From Futiania mangrovi (GTDB lineage: Bacteria > Pseudomonadota > Alphaproteobacteria > Futianiales > Futianiaceae), in the NCBI RefSeq assembly GCF_024158125.1, contig NZ_JAMZFT010000002.1, forward strand, positions 186,001 to 250,000: a stretch of 64,000 bases of DNA, in the 5' to 3' direction. Shown here one piece after another: positions 16,785 through 26,318 of the stretch. Every line of letters begins with the position of its first letter. Within the stretch, counting starts at the first letter, position 1. Under the pieces are notes generated by a model. The model was not told the DNA's origin and made no database searches. It was given only the letters and a program-made list of their open reading frames with translations. A program made the position numbers and the translations under genes.

Positions 16785-18068
16785 ATGGACCATTTCACCT
16801 ATCGCGGCGGGCGGCTTCATGCCGAGGACGTACCGCTCGACGCCATCGCCGAGGCAGTGGGCACCCCCGTCTATGTCTATTCGACCGCGACGCTGGTGCG
16901 GCACTACCGCGTCTTCGCGCAGGCGTTCACGCGGCGGCCGGGCCATGAGGACACGCTCGTCGCCTACGCCATGAAGGCCAATTCGAACCTCGCAGTGCTG
17001 GCGACGCTGGCACGCGAAGGGGCGGGCTGCGACATCGTCTCCGGCGGGGAGTTGCGCCGCGCGCTGGCCGCGGGCGTGCCGCCGGGCCGCATCGTCTTCT
17101 CCGGCGTCGGCAAGACGCGGGAGGAGATGGCGGCCACCCTCGACGCCGGCATATGCCAGTTCAACGTGGAGTCGGAGCCGGAACTGGAGGCCCTCTCGGA
17201 GGTCGCCGTCTCCAGGGGCATGACGGCGCCCGTCTCGCTGCGCGTCAACCCGGACGTGGACGCGAAGACCCACCACAAGATCTCGACCGGAAAGTCGGAG
17301 AACAAGTTCGGCATCCCCATCGCGCGGGCGCGGGAAATCTACGCCCATGCAGCCCGCCTGCCCGGCCTTTCGGTGACGGGTGTCGACCTGCACATCGGCT
17401 CGCAACTGACCGACCTCGAACCCTTCCGCGCGGCCTATGCGCGCGCCGCGGACCTTGTCACGGCGCTCCGCGCCGACGGGCACGCGATCCGCCACCTCGA
17501 CCTGGGCGGCGGTCTCGGCATCCCCTATGTCGCGGGCAACGAAGTGCCGCCCTCGCCGGACGCCTATGCCGACATGGTCATCGACACGGTGGGCCATCTC
17601 GGCTGCCGCCTGATGTTCGAGCCGGGCCGTCTGATCGTCGGCAACGCGGGCGTCCTGGTGTCGCGCACGATCTATGTGAAGCAGGGCGAGGGACGGCGCT
17701 TCCTGATCCTCGACGCGGCGATGAACGACCTCGTCCGCCCGGCGATGTACGAGGCGCACCACGACATCGTTCCCGTCGCCGAGGGCGGGCGCGGGCCGGC
17801 GGTCCCCTATGACGTGGTGGGGCCTGTGTGCGAGACGGGCGACACCTTCGCCAAGGCGCGCAGCGTGCCGGAACTGGCCGCGGGCGACCTCGTCGCCTTC
17901 CGCAGCGCGGGCGCCTATGGCGCGGTGATGGCCTCGGAATACAACTCCCGCCCCCTCGTCCCGGAAGTGCTCGTGAACGCAGAGGACTGGTCAATTGTCC
18001 GCGTTCGCCCAACTTATGACGAGATGCTGGCGCGTGATAGAGTGCCAGACTGGTTGAGCGAGGACTGA
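16785..18068 (+). CDS. lysA: Diaminopimelate decarboxylase
   Basis: 427 aa. The PLP enzyme makes lysine from meso-diaminopimelate. Lys64 in VAYAMKANSNL binds PLP. GAGCDIVSGGEL, HIGSQL (the HIGSQ signature), LDLGGGLGIPY and GPVCETGDTF (active-site Cys) follow in the standard order. The alanine racemase-type barrel and C-terminal beta domain are complete. It is the third gene of argH-lptM-lysA. Confidence 0.96.
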   Translation: MDHFTYRGGRLHAEDVPLDAIAEAVGTPVYVYSTATLVRHYRVFAQAFTRRPGHEDTLVAYAMKANSNLAVLATLAREGAGCDIVSGGELRRALAAGVPPGRIVFSGVGKTREEMAATLDAGICQFNVESEPELEALSEVAVSRGMTAPVSLRVNPDVDAKTHHKISTGKSENKFGIPIARAREIYAHAARLPGLSVTGVDLHIGSQLTDLEPFRAAYARAADLVTALRADGHAIRHLDLGGGLGIPYVAGNEVPPSPDAYADMVIDTVGHLGCRLMFEPGRLIVGNAGVLVSRTIYVKQGEGRRFLILDAAMNDLVRPAMYEAHHDIVPVAEGGRGPAVPYDVVGPVCETGDTFAKARSVPELAAGDLVAFRSAGAYGAVMASEYNSRPLVPEVLVNAEDWSIVRVRPTYDEMLARDRVPDWLSED

Positions 18069-18086
18069 GCCGCACCGTTCCCGCGG

Positions 18087-18119
18087 CCCCGTTCTGCGCG
18101 CGAGACAGGAAGAACGGGG
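18087..18119 (+). promoter_or_regulatory. Stem-loop overlapping the DUF4175 ribosome site
   Basis: CCCCGTTCT (18087-18095) pairs perfectly with AGAACGGGG (18111-18119), leaving a 15-base loop whose end holds CAGGA, the apparent ribosome site of the gene starting at 18126. There is no T-run, so it is either a terminator remnant of lysA or a structure affecting translation of the next gene. Confidence 0.35.
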
Positions 18120-18125
18120 CACGCC

Positions 18126-20630
18126 ATGGCCACCGAACCGCGTCCGGAACCCGACCTGCCCCGCCGCCTCGGCTGGCGGCTCGCCCAGGCGCGCCTCGCG
18201 CTCGGCTGGGAGGCGCTGTGGCCCGCGCTGATGCCCGCGGCGCTGGTCGTCGGCCTCGGGCTGGCGCTTGCGCTGTTCGACGTGTTCGCCGTCTTGCCGC
18301 TCTGGGCCCACATCGGCCTGCTCGCCCTTCTGGCGCTGGCCGCAATCGGTCTTGCCCTCCGCGGTCTTGCCCGCATGAGATGGCCGACGCGCGAGATGGC
18401 GCTCAGGCGGCTGGAGACTGCGGGCCGCTTGCCCCACCGTCCGCTCGCCACGCTCGCCGACACCCCGGTCGGCGGCGCCGAGGGTGCTGCCAGCGCGCTC
18501 TGGGCTGCGCATCTGGAGCGCGCCCGCAAGGCCGCGGCGCGCGCACGCGCCGGAGCCCCGCGCCCGGATGCGGCGCGGCGCGATCCGCTCGCCCTGCGCG
18601 GCGCGGTCGTGCTGGCGCTGGCTGCCGGCCTCTTCGTCGCGGGCGCCGACGCGCCAACGCGCCTTGCCCGTGCGCTGGACATCGACCTGCGTCTGCCGGC
18701 CCCGCCGCCGGCGCACGTCGACGCCTGGGTCACGCCGCCCGCCTACACGCGCGTCGCACCGGTCTTTCTCACCGCCGGAGACGCGGCGATCCCCGACATT
18801 CTGGACGTGCCCGCGGGCAGCGTCCTGACGCTCCGCGTTTCCGGCGGCGGAGAGGTCGCACTCGACGCGCCGGGGCAGGAGCCGGTCGAGGCCGACGCGA
18901 ACGCCTCGGCCCCTGCCACCGAGACAAGCATCCGGGAGACCCGCCTCTCGCTCACCGCGGACGGCACGGTCACGGTCACGGAAGCAGGCATGCCGCGCTT
19001 CGCCCAGGCCTTCGCGATCACCCCCGACCGGGCGCCAGAGGTGCGGTTCCGGGAGGAGATCGGCATCACCCAGAACTACGCCCTGCGCTTCGTCTACGCG
19101 GCCGAGGACGATTATGGCGTGGAGCGGCTGGAAGCGCGCATTTCGCTCGACAATGCCGAGGCGGCGGACCCGCTCGTCATACCGCTTCCCTACTCCGGCG
19201 AGCGCACGGCGGTGACGGGGGAGACGTTCCGCGACCTGACGCCCCATCCGTTCGCCGGCCTGCCGGTCACCGTGCAGATCTTGGCACGCGACGGCGGCGG
19301 CAACACGGGCCTGTCCGACCCCGTGTCCATGGTCCTGCCCGAGCGGGTCTTCATGCACGAGGTAGCCCGTGCACTGGTCGAGCAGCGGAAGGTCCTGACG
19401 CTTTCGCCGGAGCGGCGCGACAAGGTGGCCGCGGCGCTCGACGCGATCCTGCTCTATCCCGACGGCCTGTTCGAGCGGGTGACGCCGGGCCTGGGCATTG
19501 CGGTCGCGGCGGCGCGCCTGCGCGCCGACCGGTCGCCGGAAGGGCTCGCCTCCGTCCAGGCGATGCTGTGGGAGATCGCGCTCGCGCTCGAGGAGGGGGA
19601 CGCCAGCATGGCGCTGGCCGACCTGCGCGCCGCACAGGAGGCGCTGGAGCGCGCGCTGCAGGAAGGTGCCTCGGACGAGGAAATCTCCCGTCTCATGGAC
19701 CAGCTGCGCGAAGCCATGAACCGCTACATGCAGGAAATGGCCCGCCAGATGATGGAGGCGCTGCAGCGCGGCGAGATTCCGCCGCAGGCGATGCAGCCCG
19801 TCGACCCGAACCGCATGGTCGACCAGAACCAGCTCGAACGGATGCTCGACGCCATCGAGGACATGGCGCGCTCCGGCGCACGCGAGTCCGCACAGCAGCT
19901 TCTGAACGAGCTGCGCCGCATGATGGAGAACCTGCAGGCCGGCATCCCCCAGCCGATGCAGGGTCAGGACCAGCAGATGAACGAGGCGCTGCAGGAGCTG
20001 TCGGACATCATCACGGAACAGCAGCGCCTGATGGACCGGACCCAGCGCGGAGAGCGCCAGGGCCAGGGCCAGATGCAGCAGGGCGAGCAGCAGGGCGGCG
20101 AGGGCCAGCAGGGCCGCCCCCGGCCCGGAAGCGGCATGGGCGGCATGGCGCAGGACCAGGATGCGTTGCGCCGGCAACTGGGTGAGCTTCTGTCGCGGCT
20201 CGGCGAGGCGGGCGCGGACCTTCCGCAGGCGCTGGGGGAGGCGGAAGGGTCGATGCGCGGCGCCACGGACGGGCTCAGCGAGAACGACAGGGGCCGCGCC
20301 CTCGGCCACCAGCGCGACGCCATCGACCAGTTGCGGGACGGGGCTCAGTCGCTCGCCCAGCAACTGATGGACCGGATGCAGCAGCAACAGGACGGCGGAC
20401 AGGGGCAGGCGCAGCAGCGCGGCACCGGCCGCAACGGGCAGGAGCAGGATCCCCTCGGCCGTCCGCGCGCCCAGCGCGGGCCCGACGACGGCGACAGCGT
20501 GCGCGTTCCCGACGAGCGGGCATTGCAGACCGTAAGGGAAATCCTTCAGGAACTGCGCCGCCGCGCGGCCGAACAGGACCGCCCGGGAGAGGAACTGGAG
20601 TATCTGAGGCGGCTGCTGGAGCGTTTCTGA
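18126..20630 (+). CDS. TIGR02302/DUF4175 family large membrane protein
   Basis: 834 aa. N-terminal hydrophobic segments occupy about residues 35-80 (ALVVGLGLALALFDVFAVL, then IGLLALLALAAIGLAL) and 160-180. A long extracytoplasmic-looking region follows, with IDLRLPAPPPAHVDAWVTPP and YTRVAPVFL and then beta-rich segments. From about residue 500 the sequence is helical and Gln/Met-rich (GQGQMQQGEQQGGEGQQG), probably coiled coil. The overall plan and the location just after lysA match the uncharacterised TIGR02302 family of alphaproteobacteria. The function is unknown. A hairpin covers its ribosome site. Confidence 0.88.
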   Translation: MATEPRPEPDLPRRLGWRLAQARLALGWEALWPALMPAALVVGLGLALALFDVFAVLPLWAHIGLLALLALAAIGLALRGLARMRWPTREMALRRLETAGRLPHRPLATLADTPVGGAEGAASALWAAHLERARKAAARARAGAPRPDAARRDPLALRGAVVLALAAGLFVAGADAPTRLARALDIDLRLPAPPPAHVDAWVTPPAYTRVAPVFLTAGDAAIPDILDVPAGSVLTLRVSGGGEVALDAPGQEPVEADANASAPATETSIRETRLSLTADGTVTVTEAGMPRFAQAFAITPDRAPEVRFREEIGITQNYALRFVYAAEDDYGVERLEARISLDNAEAADPLVIPLPYSGERTAVTGETFRDLTPHPFAGLPVTVQILARDGGGNTGLSDPVSMVLPERVFMHEVARALVEQRKVLTLSPERRDKVAAALDAILLYPDGLFERVTPGLGIAVAAARLRADRSPEGLASVQAMLWEIALALEEGDASMALADLRAAQEALERALQEGASDEEISRLMDQLREAMNRYMQEMARQMMEALQRGEIPPQAMQPVDPNRMVDQNQLERMLDAIEDMARSGARESAQQLLNELRRMMENLQAGIPQPMQGQDQQMNEALQELSDIITEQQRLMDRTQRGERQGQGQMQQGEQQGGEGQQGRPRPGSGMGGMAQDQDALRRQLGELLSRLGEAGADLPQALGEAEGSMRGATDGLSENDRGRALGHQRDAIDQLRDGAQSLAQQLMDRMQQQQDGGQGQAQQRGTGRNGQEQDPLGRPRAQRGPDDGDSVRVPDERALQTVREILQELRRRAAEQDRPGEELEYLRRLLERF

Positions 20631-20646
20631 GCGCCGCAGCCCGGCG

Positions 20647-21324
20647 TCACTTCGCGTCGGGCCGCGTGATCTCGATACGCACGTCGACAGCCTCGAGCGG
20701 CGGGTTGGCGATCGAGGTTGCAAAGCTCGCGGTTGCGCCGGGAACGAGTTCCGGCTGGTCGAGCGTCTTCGTCCAGGCGAACACTTCCGCGTTGGCCGCG
20801 TCGCGCAGGCTCACGCGAATCGGCGGCACCGTGACTGTCCGCGTCGACACGTTCACCACTTCGCCGAATACGGTCAGCACCGGCTCACCGTTCTTCATCG
20901 ACCGCTCGAAATACGGGCTGAGCAGTTCGAGACCCGTCGGATTGGGCGAGAGGCCGACCAGCGCATAGAGCCGCTCCGTCTGGGGTACGGCCTCGACGAT
21001 CCGGTCGCGGAACACGTAGGCGCCGGACAGGACCGCCGCCGTCAGCGCCAGCAGCAGCACCCACCCCAGCACGACGCCTGCCCCGCTGCCTTCCTCCGCC
21101 TCCGCCGCGGGTGCGGTCTCCTCCGCCGCCGTGGCGGCGGCAGCCGCATCGGCCGCGTCGATCGGCATGTCGAACCCCTCGTCCGGATCGACGGCCGGCT
21201 CGATCGGCGGGGCCTGGTGCCAGGTGTGGCCGCAGCTTGCACAGCGCACCATGCGCCCCGACGGCCCGATGGAGGCGTCGTCGGCGAGGTAGCGCGTGGC
21301 GCAGGCAGGGCAGGTGAGAATCAT
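20647..21324 (-). CDS. MJ0042-type zinc-ribbon membrane protein (DUF3426-like)
   Basis: 225 aa from ATG 21324. The N-terminus MILTCPACATRYLADD with CASCGHTWHQ forms a CxxC-CxxC zinc ribbon of the MJ0042 type. An acidic, Ala-rich linker leads to one membrane helix (VVLGWVLLLALTAAVLSGAY, about residues 95-114), and the C-terminal half looks like the DUF3426 beta domain (VFGEVVNVSTRTVTVPPIRV). The function is unknown; in relatives it sits next to ftsE, as here (133 bp, divergent). It converges on the DUF4175 gene, 16 bp away. Confidence 0.88.
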   Translation of the reverse strand: MILTCPACATRYLADDASIGPSGRMVRCASCGHTWHQAPPIEPAVDPDEGFDMPIDAADAAAAATAAEETAPAAEAEEGSGAGVVLGWVLLLALTAAVLSGAYVFRDRIVEAVPQTERLYALVGLSPNPTGLELLSPYFERSMKNGEPVLTVFGEVVNVSTRTVTVPPIRVSLRDAANAEVFAWTKTLDQPELVPGATASFATSIANPPLEAVDVRIEITRPDAK

Positions 21325-21457
21325 CGACAGCCCGTCATTCGAGGTTCTTCGCTTATAAGGTCGCGCAGCGCCGCTTGTCCACAAAGCGACCTGCAGGGGG
21401 CCGTTCCTTGCCCGGCCCTTCCCACCGCCCCCCCGCTCCGGTACAACGCTCGGAACG

Positions 21458-22183
21458 GTGACGCTGGGGGAGGCGGCTGGCGCTTTGGTTCGGTTCGAGG
21501 ACGTCGCACTGCGCTACGGCGACGGGCCGGAGGTTCTGAGCGGCCTGAACTTCCGCCTGAGCCCCGGCTCCATGCATTTCCTCACCGGCCCGTCCGGTGC
21601 GGGCAAGACGTCGCTCCTGAAGCTTCTCTATCTTGCGCACCGGCCGTCGCGCGGCCGCGTGGAGATGTTCGGCGAGGACATGGGCACGCTGCCACGCAGC
21701 GGCCTGCCGCGGATCCGGCGGCGAATCGGTGTCATCTTCCAGGACTTCCGGCTCCTGCCGCACCTCTCCGCCCTCGACAATGTCGCGCTGCCGCTGCGCA
21801 TCCAGGGGGCGCGGCTGGAAGAGCATCTCGACGACGTGCGCGAGCTTCTGACATGGGTCGGCCTCGGCGACCGGATGGACGCGCTTCCTTCGACGCTCTC
21901 CGGCGGCGAACAGCAGCGGGTCGCCATCGCCCGCGCGGTGATCGGGCGGCCCGACCTGATCCTCGCCGACGAGCCGACGGGCAACGTCGATCCGGAGATC
22001 GGACGGCGCCTGATGCGGCTGTTCGTCGAACTGAACCGCCTCGGCACGACCGTCCTGATCGCCACGCATGACACGACCCTGATCGAGCGGTTCGCAGCCT
22101 CGGTGCTTGCGCTGCGCGACGGCCGCCTTGCCGTGCCCGCGGAAGCGCAACTTTCCCCTGTCGCGGAGGAGGTGCAGCCATGA
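21458..22183 (+). CDS. ftsE: Cell-division ABC transporter ATP-binding protein FtsE
   Basis: 241 aa with a GTG start. The cytoplasmic ATPase of the FtsEX complex links the divisome to activation of peptidoglycan hydrolases. FTGPSG-like Walker A is present ([15 protein letters not shown]), along with the Q-loop [16 protein letters not shown], the [14 protein letters not shown] signature, the Walker [15 protein letters not shown] and the H-loop IATHD. The stop overlaps the ftsX start (ATGA). The product reads [18 protein letters not shown] at its start, typical of FtsE. Confidence 0.93.
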   Translation: MTLGEAAGALVRFEDVALRYGDGPEVLSGLNFRLSPGSMHFLTGPSGAGKTSLLKLLYLAHRPSRGRVEMFGEDMGTLPRSGLPRIRRRIGVIFQDFRLLPHLSALDNVALPLRIQGARLEEHLDDVRELLTWVGLGDRMDALPSTLSGGEQQRVAIARAVIGRPDLILADEPTGNVDPEIGRRLMRLFVELNRLGTTVLIATHDTTLIERFAASVLALRDGRLAVPAEAQLSPVAEEVQP

Positions 22184-23097
22184 CCCGCCTGCCCATCCTC
22201 CTGTCCAGTCTGTCGCGGCGCATCCAGGCCGGCACTGCCCCCATCGTGCCGCGGGGAGGGGAGATCCGCTTCCTGCTTATCGTCATCGCGGCAATCTGCG
22301 CGCTGGGCACGCTCGCACTGGTCGCAGGCCTGGCGCTCTCTGGTGCCGCGGACCGCTGGAGCGCAGCGCTCGATGGAAGCGCGACCGTCGAGCTTCTTCC
22401 GGTCGAAGGTCTCGATCCGGCAGAACAACGCGCGCGTGCCATCGCCGCGCTGGCAGCCGCACCCGGCGTCGTCTGGGCGGAGGAGGTGCCGAAGACGGAT
22501 GCGGAGGCCTTGCTCGCCCCCTGGCTCGGAGAGGGCGTGGACCTCGGAAGCCTGCCGATGCCGCAACTGATCGCCGTGCGGCTCGAACCGGGCTCGGACG
22601 ACGCGCAAGGCGTTCTGGCGGCGGCGCTTGCCGAGGTTCCGGGCGCACGGGCCGACACGCACGCCGGCGCCCGCGCCTCGCTCGCCACGCTTGCCCGGAC
22701 GGCACGTACGGTTGCACTGACGATCACGCTGCTGATCGCCGTCGCCGGCACGGCCATCGTCGTATTTGCAACGCGGGCGACCCTCGCCGCCCACCGCGAG
22801 ATCGTCGACGTCCTGCACCTGATGGGCGCGCACGACGGCTTCATCGCGCGCGCGTTCGAGCGGCGCTTCCTCGAACTCGGCCTGATCGGCGGCGCGGCGG
22901 GGGCCGCAATGGCGATCGCCCTGATCGGCGCGCTGGTCTTCACGGTTCCCGATACCGCGATGGCCGGCTTCCTGCCGGAACTGGAGTTCGGCTGGGCGGA
23001 GAGCCTGGCGGTTGCGGCCACACCGCTGCTGGCTGCGCTCGTGGCCTGGGGAACTGCCCGGCTGACCGTGCTCGCCCGCCTGCGCCGGGCCTTGTGA
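22180..23097 (+). CDS. ftsX: Cell-division permease FtsX
   Basis: 305 aa. The membrane partner of FtsE: a first helix ([22 protein letters not shown]), a periplasmic domain of about 115 residues ([20 protein letters not shown] and [11 protein letters not shown]), then three helices beginning [43 protein letters not shown] is a family-typical cytoplasmic loop between helices. It overlaps ftsE by 4 bases and is followed 28 bases later by a lysophosphatidate acyltransferase gene. Confidence 0.92.
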   Translation: MTRLPILLSSLSRRIQAGTAPIVPRGGEIRFLLIVIAAICALGTLALVAGLALSGAADRWSAALDGSATVELLPVEGLDPAEQRARAIAALAAAPGVVWAEEVPKTDAEALLAPWLGEGVDLGSLPMPQLIAVRLEPGSDDAQGVLAAALAEVPGARADTHAGARASLATLARTARTVALTITLLIAVAGTAIVVFATRATLAAHREIVDVLHLMGAHDGFIARAFERRFLELGLIGGAAGAAMAIALIGALVFTVPDTAMAGFLPELEFGWAESLAVAATPLLAALVAWGTARLTVLARLRRAL

Positions 23098-23125
23098 TCC
23101 GCCCGCCCCTGGAGACCGCGCGCCC

Positions 23126-23857
23126 ATGACGCTGCTTCGCTCGCTTGCCTTTCAGCTGTACCTCTACGGGCTGACCGTGGGCCTTGTCCTCTTGCACGTG
23201 CCCGCGGTTTTCCTGCCCGGGCGCCACATGCGCCGCGGTTTCCGGATGTGGGGACGGGCCGGCACCTGGGGCATGGAGAAGATCGCGGGCATCCGGCTGG
23301 AGGTGCGCGGGCGCGAACACGTCGCCCGGGGCGGCGTGCTGATCGCCTCCAAGCACCAGTCGATGCTGGAGACGATGGCCTATTTCGGCATCCTCCACGA
23401 CCCGGCGATCATCCTGAAGAAGGAACTGACGCTGATCCCGCTGGTCGGTCCCGTCGTGCGCAAGGCGGGACTTATCGTCGTCGACCGCAAGGGCGGCGGG
23501 CGTGCGGTCCTGAAGATGACGCGGGACGCCGCCGACCGCCTCGACCATGGCCGGGACGTGCTGATCTTCCCCGAAGGCCACCGCATGCCGGTCGACGGCG
23601 AACCGCACTACAAGCGCGGCATCTGGACCCTTTACCGCGAGACGGGCCGCGCGTGCGTGCCCGCGGCGCTCAACTCGGGTCTCTTCTGGCCGCGGCGCAG
23701 CCTGATCCGCCATCCCGGTACCTGCGTCATCGAATTCCTGCCCCCGATCCCCGCGGGCCTGGAGGAGGCCGAGTTCCGCACCCGGCTCGAAACGGTGACA
23801 GAAGAGGCCGTGGGCCGCCTCGTCGCGGAGGCCCGCGCCGAAACCCGCAAGGCGTGA
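23126..23857 (+). CDS. plsC: 1-acyl-sn-glycerol-3-phosphate acyltransferase
   Basis: 243 aa. It adds the second acyl chain to make phosphatidate on the inner membrane. An N-terminal membrane helix is followed by [15 protein letters not shown]. This is the catalytic H(x4)E variant of H(x4)D common in alphaproteobacterial PlsC. Then come [13 protein letters not shown] and [20 protein letters not shown], the FPEG substrate motif. It follows ftsX closely and may be cotranscribed. The exact acyl-acceptor is inferred from the family. Confidence 0.88.
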   Translation: MTLLRSLAFQLYLYGLTVGLVLLHVPAVFLPGRHMRRGFRMWGRAGTWGMEKIAGIRLEVRGREHVARGGVLIASKHQSMLETMAYFGILHDPAIILKKELTLIPLVGPVVRKAGLIVVDRKGGGRAVLKMTRDAADRLDHGRDVLIFPEGHRMPVDGEPHYKRGIWTLYRETGRACVPAALNSGLFWPRRSLIRHPGTCVIEFLPPIPAGLEEAEFRTRLETVTEEAVGRLVAEARAETRKA

Positions 23858-23875
23858 ACGAAAACGGAACTTTTG

Positions 23876-23916
23876 TTGACGATACGCGCGGCCGGGCCTA
23901 TCTTTTCAGCCCGGCC
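23876..23916 (+). promoter_or_regulatory. Sigma-70 promoter of nrdJ with an inverted repeat around the -10
   Basis: TTGACG (23876-23881) and TATCTT (23899-23904) are separated by 17 bases, 45 bases upstream of the nrdJ start. GGCCGGGC (23890-23897) and GCCCGGCC (23909-23916) form an 8-bp inverted repeat that brackets the -10. Transcription would start about 23911, so the repeat would act as DNA, for example as an operator. It does not resemble the AT-rich NrdR box, and I see no cobalamin riboswitch in the short leader. Confidence 0.55.
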
Positions 23917-23948
23917 AGCAGCGCCACCGGCAGGGAGCCGCACCGCGC

Positions 23949-26300
23949 ATGAGTTTCGATGCCCCCATCGCCCGGCACATCTGGGACCTGAAATACCGGC
24001 TGAAGGCTGCCGACGGCACGCCGGTCGACCAGGACGTGTCGGACACCTGGGCGCGGGTTGCTGCCGCGCTGGCGGAGGCCGAGGCGACGAACGCGCGGGA
24101 CCGCTGGCGGACCCGCTTTCTCGAGGCGCTTACGGACTTCCGCTATCTCCCGGCGGGCCGGATTCTCGCAGGCGCGGGCACGGACCGGTCGGTCACGCTC
24201 TTCAACTGCTTCGTCATGGGCACGATCCCCGACGACATGGGCGGGATCTTCGACCATCTGAAGGAAGCCGCGCTGACCATGCAGCAGGGCGGCGGCATCG
24301 GCTACGACTTCTCCACCATCCGCCCGCGCGGGGCGCCCGTGCGCGGCGTGGGCGCGGACGCATCGGGCCCCGTGTCCTTCATGGATGTGTGGGACGCCAT
24401 GTGCCGCACCATCATGTCCGCGGGGTCGCGGCGCGGCGCGATGATGGCCACGCTCTCCTGCGACCATCCGGATATCGAGGCGTTCGTGGAGGCCAAGCGC
24501 GACCCCGCGCGCCTGCGCATGTTCAACCTGTCGGTGCTGATCTCGGACGCCTTCATGGAGGCGGTGCGCGCCGACGCCGACTGGCCGCTCGTGTTCGAGG
24601 GTGTGACCTTCCGTACCGTGAAGGCCCGCGCGCTGTGGGACCGGATCATGCGCGCGACCTATGACGTGGCGGAGCCGGGCGTCATCTTCATCGACCGCAT
24701 CAACCGGATGAACAACCTCGCCTATTGCGAGACGATCCGCGCCACCAACCCGTGCGGGGAGCAGCCGCTGCCCCCCTATGGCGCGTGCCTGCTGGGCTCG
24801 GTGAACCTCTCGCGCCTTGTCGCCGACCCGTTCGGGGAAGGGGCGCACCTCGACGAGGACGCCCTCGACGATCTCGTCCGCGTTGCCGTGCGCATGATGG
24901 ACAATGTGATCGACGTTTCGCGCTTCCCGCTGCCAGCGCAGGCGCAGGAGGCACGCGCGAAGCGGCGCATCGGTCTCGGCGTGACGGGTCTCGCCGATGC
25001 GCTGGCCATGGTACGTGTGCGCTACGGGACGGCGCAGGCGGCCGAGGTGAGCGGGCGCTGGCTGGCGCGCGTGCAGCGGGCGGCCTATCTCGCCTCCGTC
25101 GATCTCGCGCGAGAGAAGGGCTCCTTTCCGCTCTTCGACGGCGACGCCTATCTGGAAAGCCCCACCGTCCAGGCGCTCGACGCCGACGTGCGCGACGCGA
25201 TCGCCGCGCACGGCATCCGCAACGCGCTCGTCACCTCGATCGCGCCGACGGGCACGATCTCGCTGTTCGCCGGCAATGTGTCGAGCGGGATAGAGCCCGC
25301 GTTCAGCCATTCCTACACCCGCCGCGTGCTGGAGCCCGACGGCAGCGCCCGGACCGAGCGGGTGGAGAGCTACGCCTACGCGCTCTACCGCCGCATGTTC
25401 GGTGCGGACGCAGCCCTTCCCGATTATTTCGTCACTGCGCTGGAGCTTGCGCCCGCCGACCATGTGCGCATGCAGGCCGCCGCGCAGGCCCATGTCGACA
25501 GCTCGATCTCCAAGACCATCAACTGCCCCGAGGACATCTCGTTCGATGACTTCAAGGACGTCTACCTGCTGGCCTACGACACGGGCTGCAAGGGCTGCAC
25601 GACCTACCGCCCGAATCCCGTCACCGGCGCGGTCCTGTCGGCGGACCCCGCGCCGCAGCCGGCGGCGGAGGCCCACCCCTCGTCCGGTGCGCCCGATGCG
25701 CCTGCGCCGGGAGACCGGCACGGGTCCGTCGTCTGGATGACGAAGCCGCTGGAGCGGCCCGGCGCGCTGGAGGGGCACACCTACAAGCTGCGCTGGCCCG
25801 ACAGCGACCATGCGATCTACATCACGCTGAACGACATCGTGCGCGAGGGGCGCCGCGTGCCGTTCGAGATCTTCATCAACTCCAAGAACATGGAGCATTA
25901 CGCCTGGACCGTCGCGCTGACGCGCATGATCTCGGCGGTGTTCCGGCGCGGCGGCGACGTCTCCTTCGTGGTGGAGGAGCTGAAGGCGGTGTTCGATCCG
26001 CGCGGCGGGCAATGGATGGAGGGGCGCTACGTGCCCTCGCTGCTGGCGGCCATCGGCACCGTGATCGAGAAGCACATGCGCGCGATCGGCTTCCTCGCGG
26101 CGGACGGGGAGGCCGACGTGGCGGGCCTGCGCGCGGCCTATGCGGCCGGCGGCGATATCGGGGACGCCGATCTCCCCTCGCCCCGTGTCGACGCGCCGGC
26201 AAATGCGCTTCCACCCTGCCCGAAATGCGGGGCGCGCGCGCTCGCTCGGCAGGAGGGCTGCGCGACCTGCCTCAATTGCGGGCATTCCAAGTGCAGCTAG
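23949..26300 (+). CDS. nrdJ: Adenosylcobalamin-dependent (class II) ribonucleotide reductase
   Basis: 783 aa. It reduces ribonucleotides to deoxyribonucleotides using a radical generated from coenzyme B12, so it works with or without oxygen. Visible: LFNCFVMG (first active-site Cys), QQGGGIGYDFSTIRPRGAPV, ATNPCGEQPLPPYGACLLGS (finger-loop region), APTGTISLFAGN, and the C-terminal CPKCG...CATCLNCG ribbon ending HSKCS, which supplies the thiols for re-reduction. There is no ATP-cone at the N-terminus. The start has its own good promoter. No other ribonucleotide reductase is in the window. A long antisense reading frame covers it and is an artefact of GC bias. Confidence 0.95.
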   Translation: MSFDAPIARHIWDLKYRLKAADGTPVDQDVSDTWARVAAALAEAEATNARDRWRTRFLEALTDFRYLPAGRILAGAGTDRSVTLFNCFVMGTIPDDMGGIFDHLKEAALTMQQGGGIGYDFSTIRPRGAPVRGVGADASGPVSFMDVWDAMCRTIMSAGSRRGAMMATLSCDHPDIEAFVEAKRDPARLRMFNLSVLISDAFMEAVRADADWPLVFEGVTFRTVKARALWDRIMRATYDVAEPGVIFIDRINRMNNLAYCETIRATNPCGEQPLPPYGACLLGSVNLSRLVADPFGEGAHLDEDALDDLVRVAVRMMDNVIDVSRFPLPAQAQEARAKRRIGLGVTGLADALAMVRVRYGTAQAAEVSGRWLARVQRAAYLASVDLAREKGSFPLFDGDAYLESPTVQALDADVRDAIAAHGIRNALVTSIAPTGTISLFAGNVSSGIEPAFSHSYTRRVLEPDGSARTERVESYAYALYRRMFGADAALPDYFVTALELAPADHVRMQAAAQAHVDSSISKTINCPEDISFDDFKDVYLLAYDTGCKGCTTYRPNPVTGAVLSADPAPQPAAEAHPSSGAPDAPAPGDRHGSVVWMTKPLERPGALEGHTYKLRWPDSDHAIYITLNDIVREGRRVPFEIFINSKNMEHYAWTVALTRMISAVFRRGGDVSFVVEELKAVFDPRGGQWMEGRYVPSLLAAIGTVIEKHMRAIGFLAADGEADVAGLRAAYAAGGDIGDADLPSPRVDAPANALPPCPKCGARALARQEGCATCLNCGHSKCS

Positions 26301-26318
26301 GCCGGGGCCGGAGCCAGG

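Noticed and set aside
18126..20723. Long minus-strand frame opposite the DUF4175 gene
   Set aside because: Leucine- and Arg-rich mirror of a Gln-rich coding region; no ribosome site or family match.
23858..23948. Cobalamin riboswitch before nrdJ
   Set aside because: The region is only 91 bases, and it holds a promoter with no B12-box-like sequence.
23898..26285. Minus-strand open frame of 795 codons opposite nrdJ
   Set aside because: Complete antisense overlap of a clear nrdJ; Arg/His-rich shadow translation.
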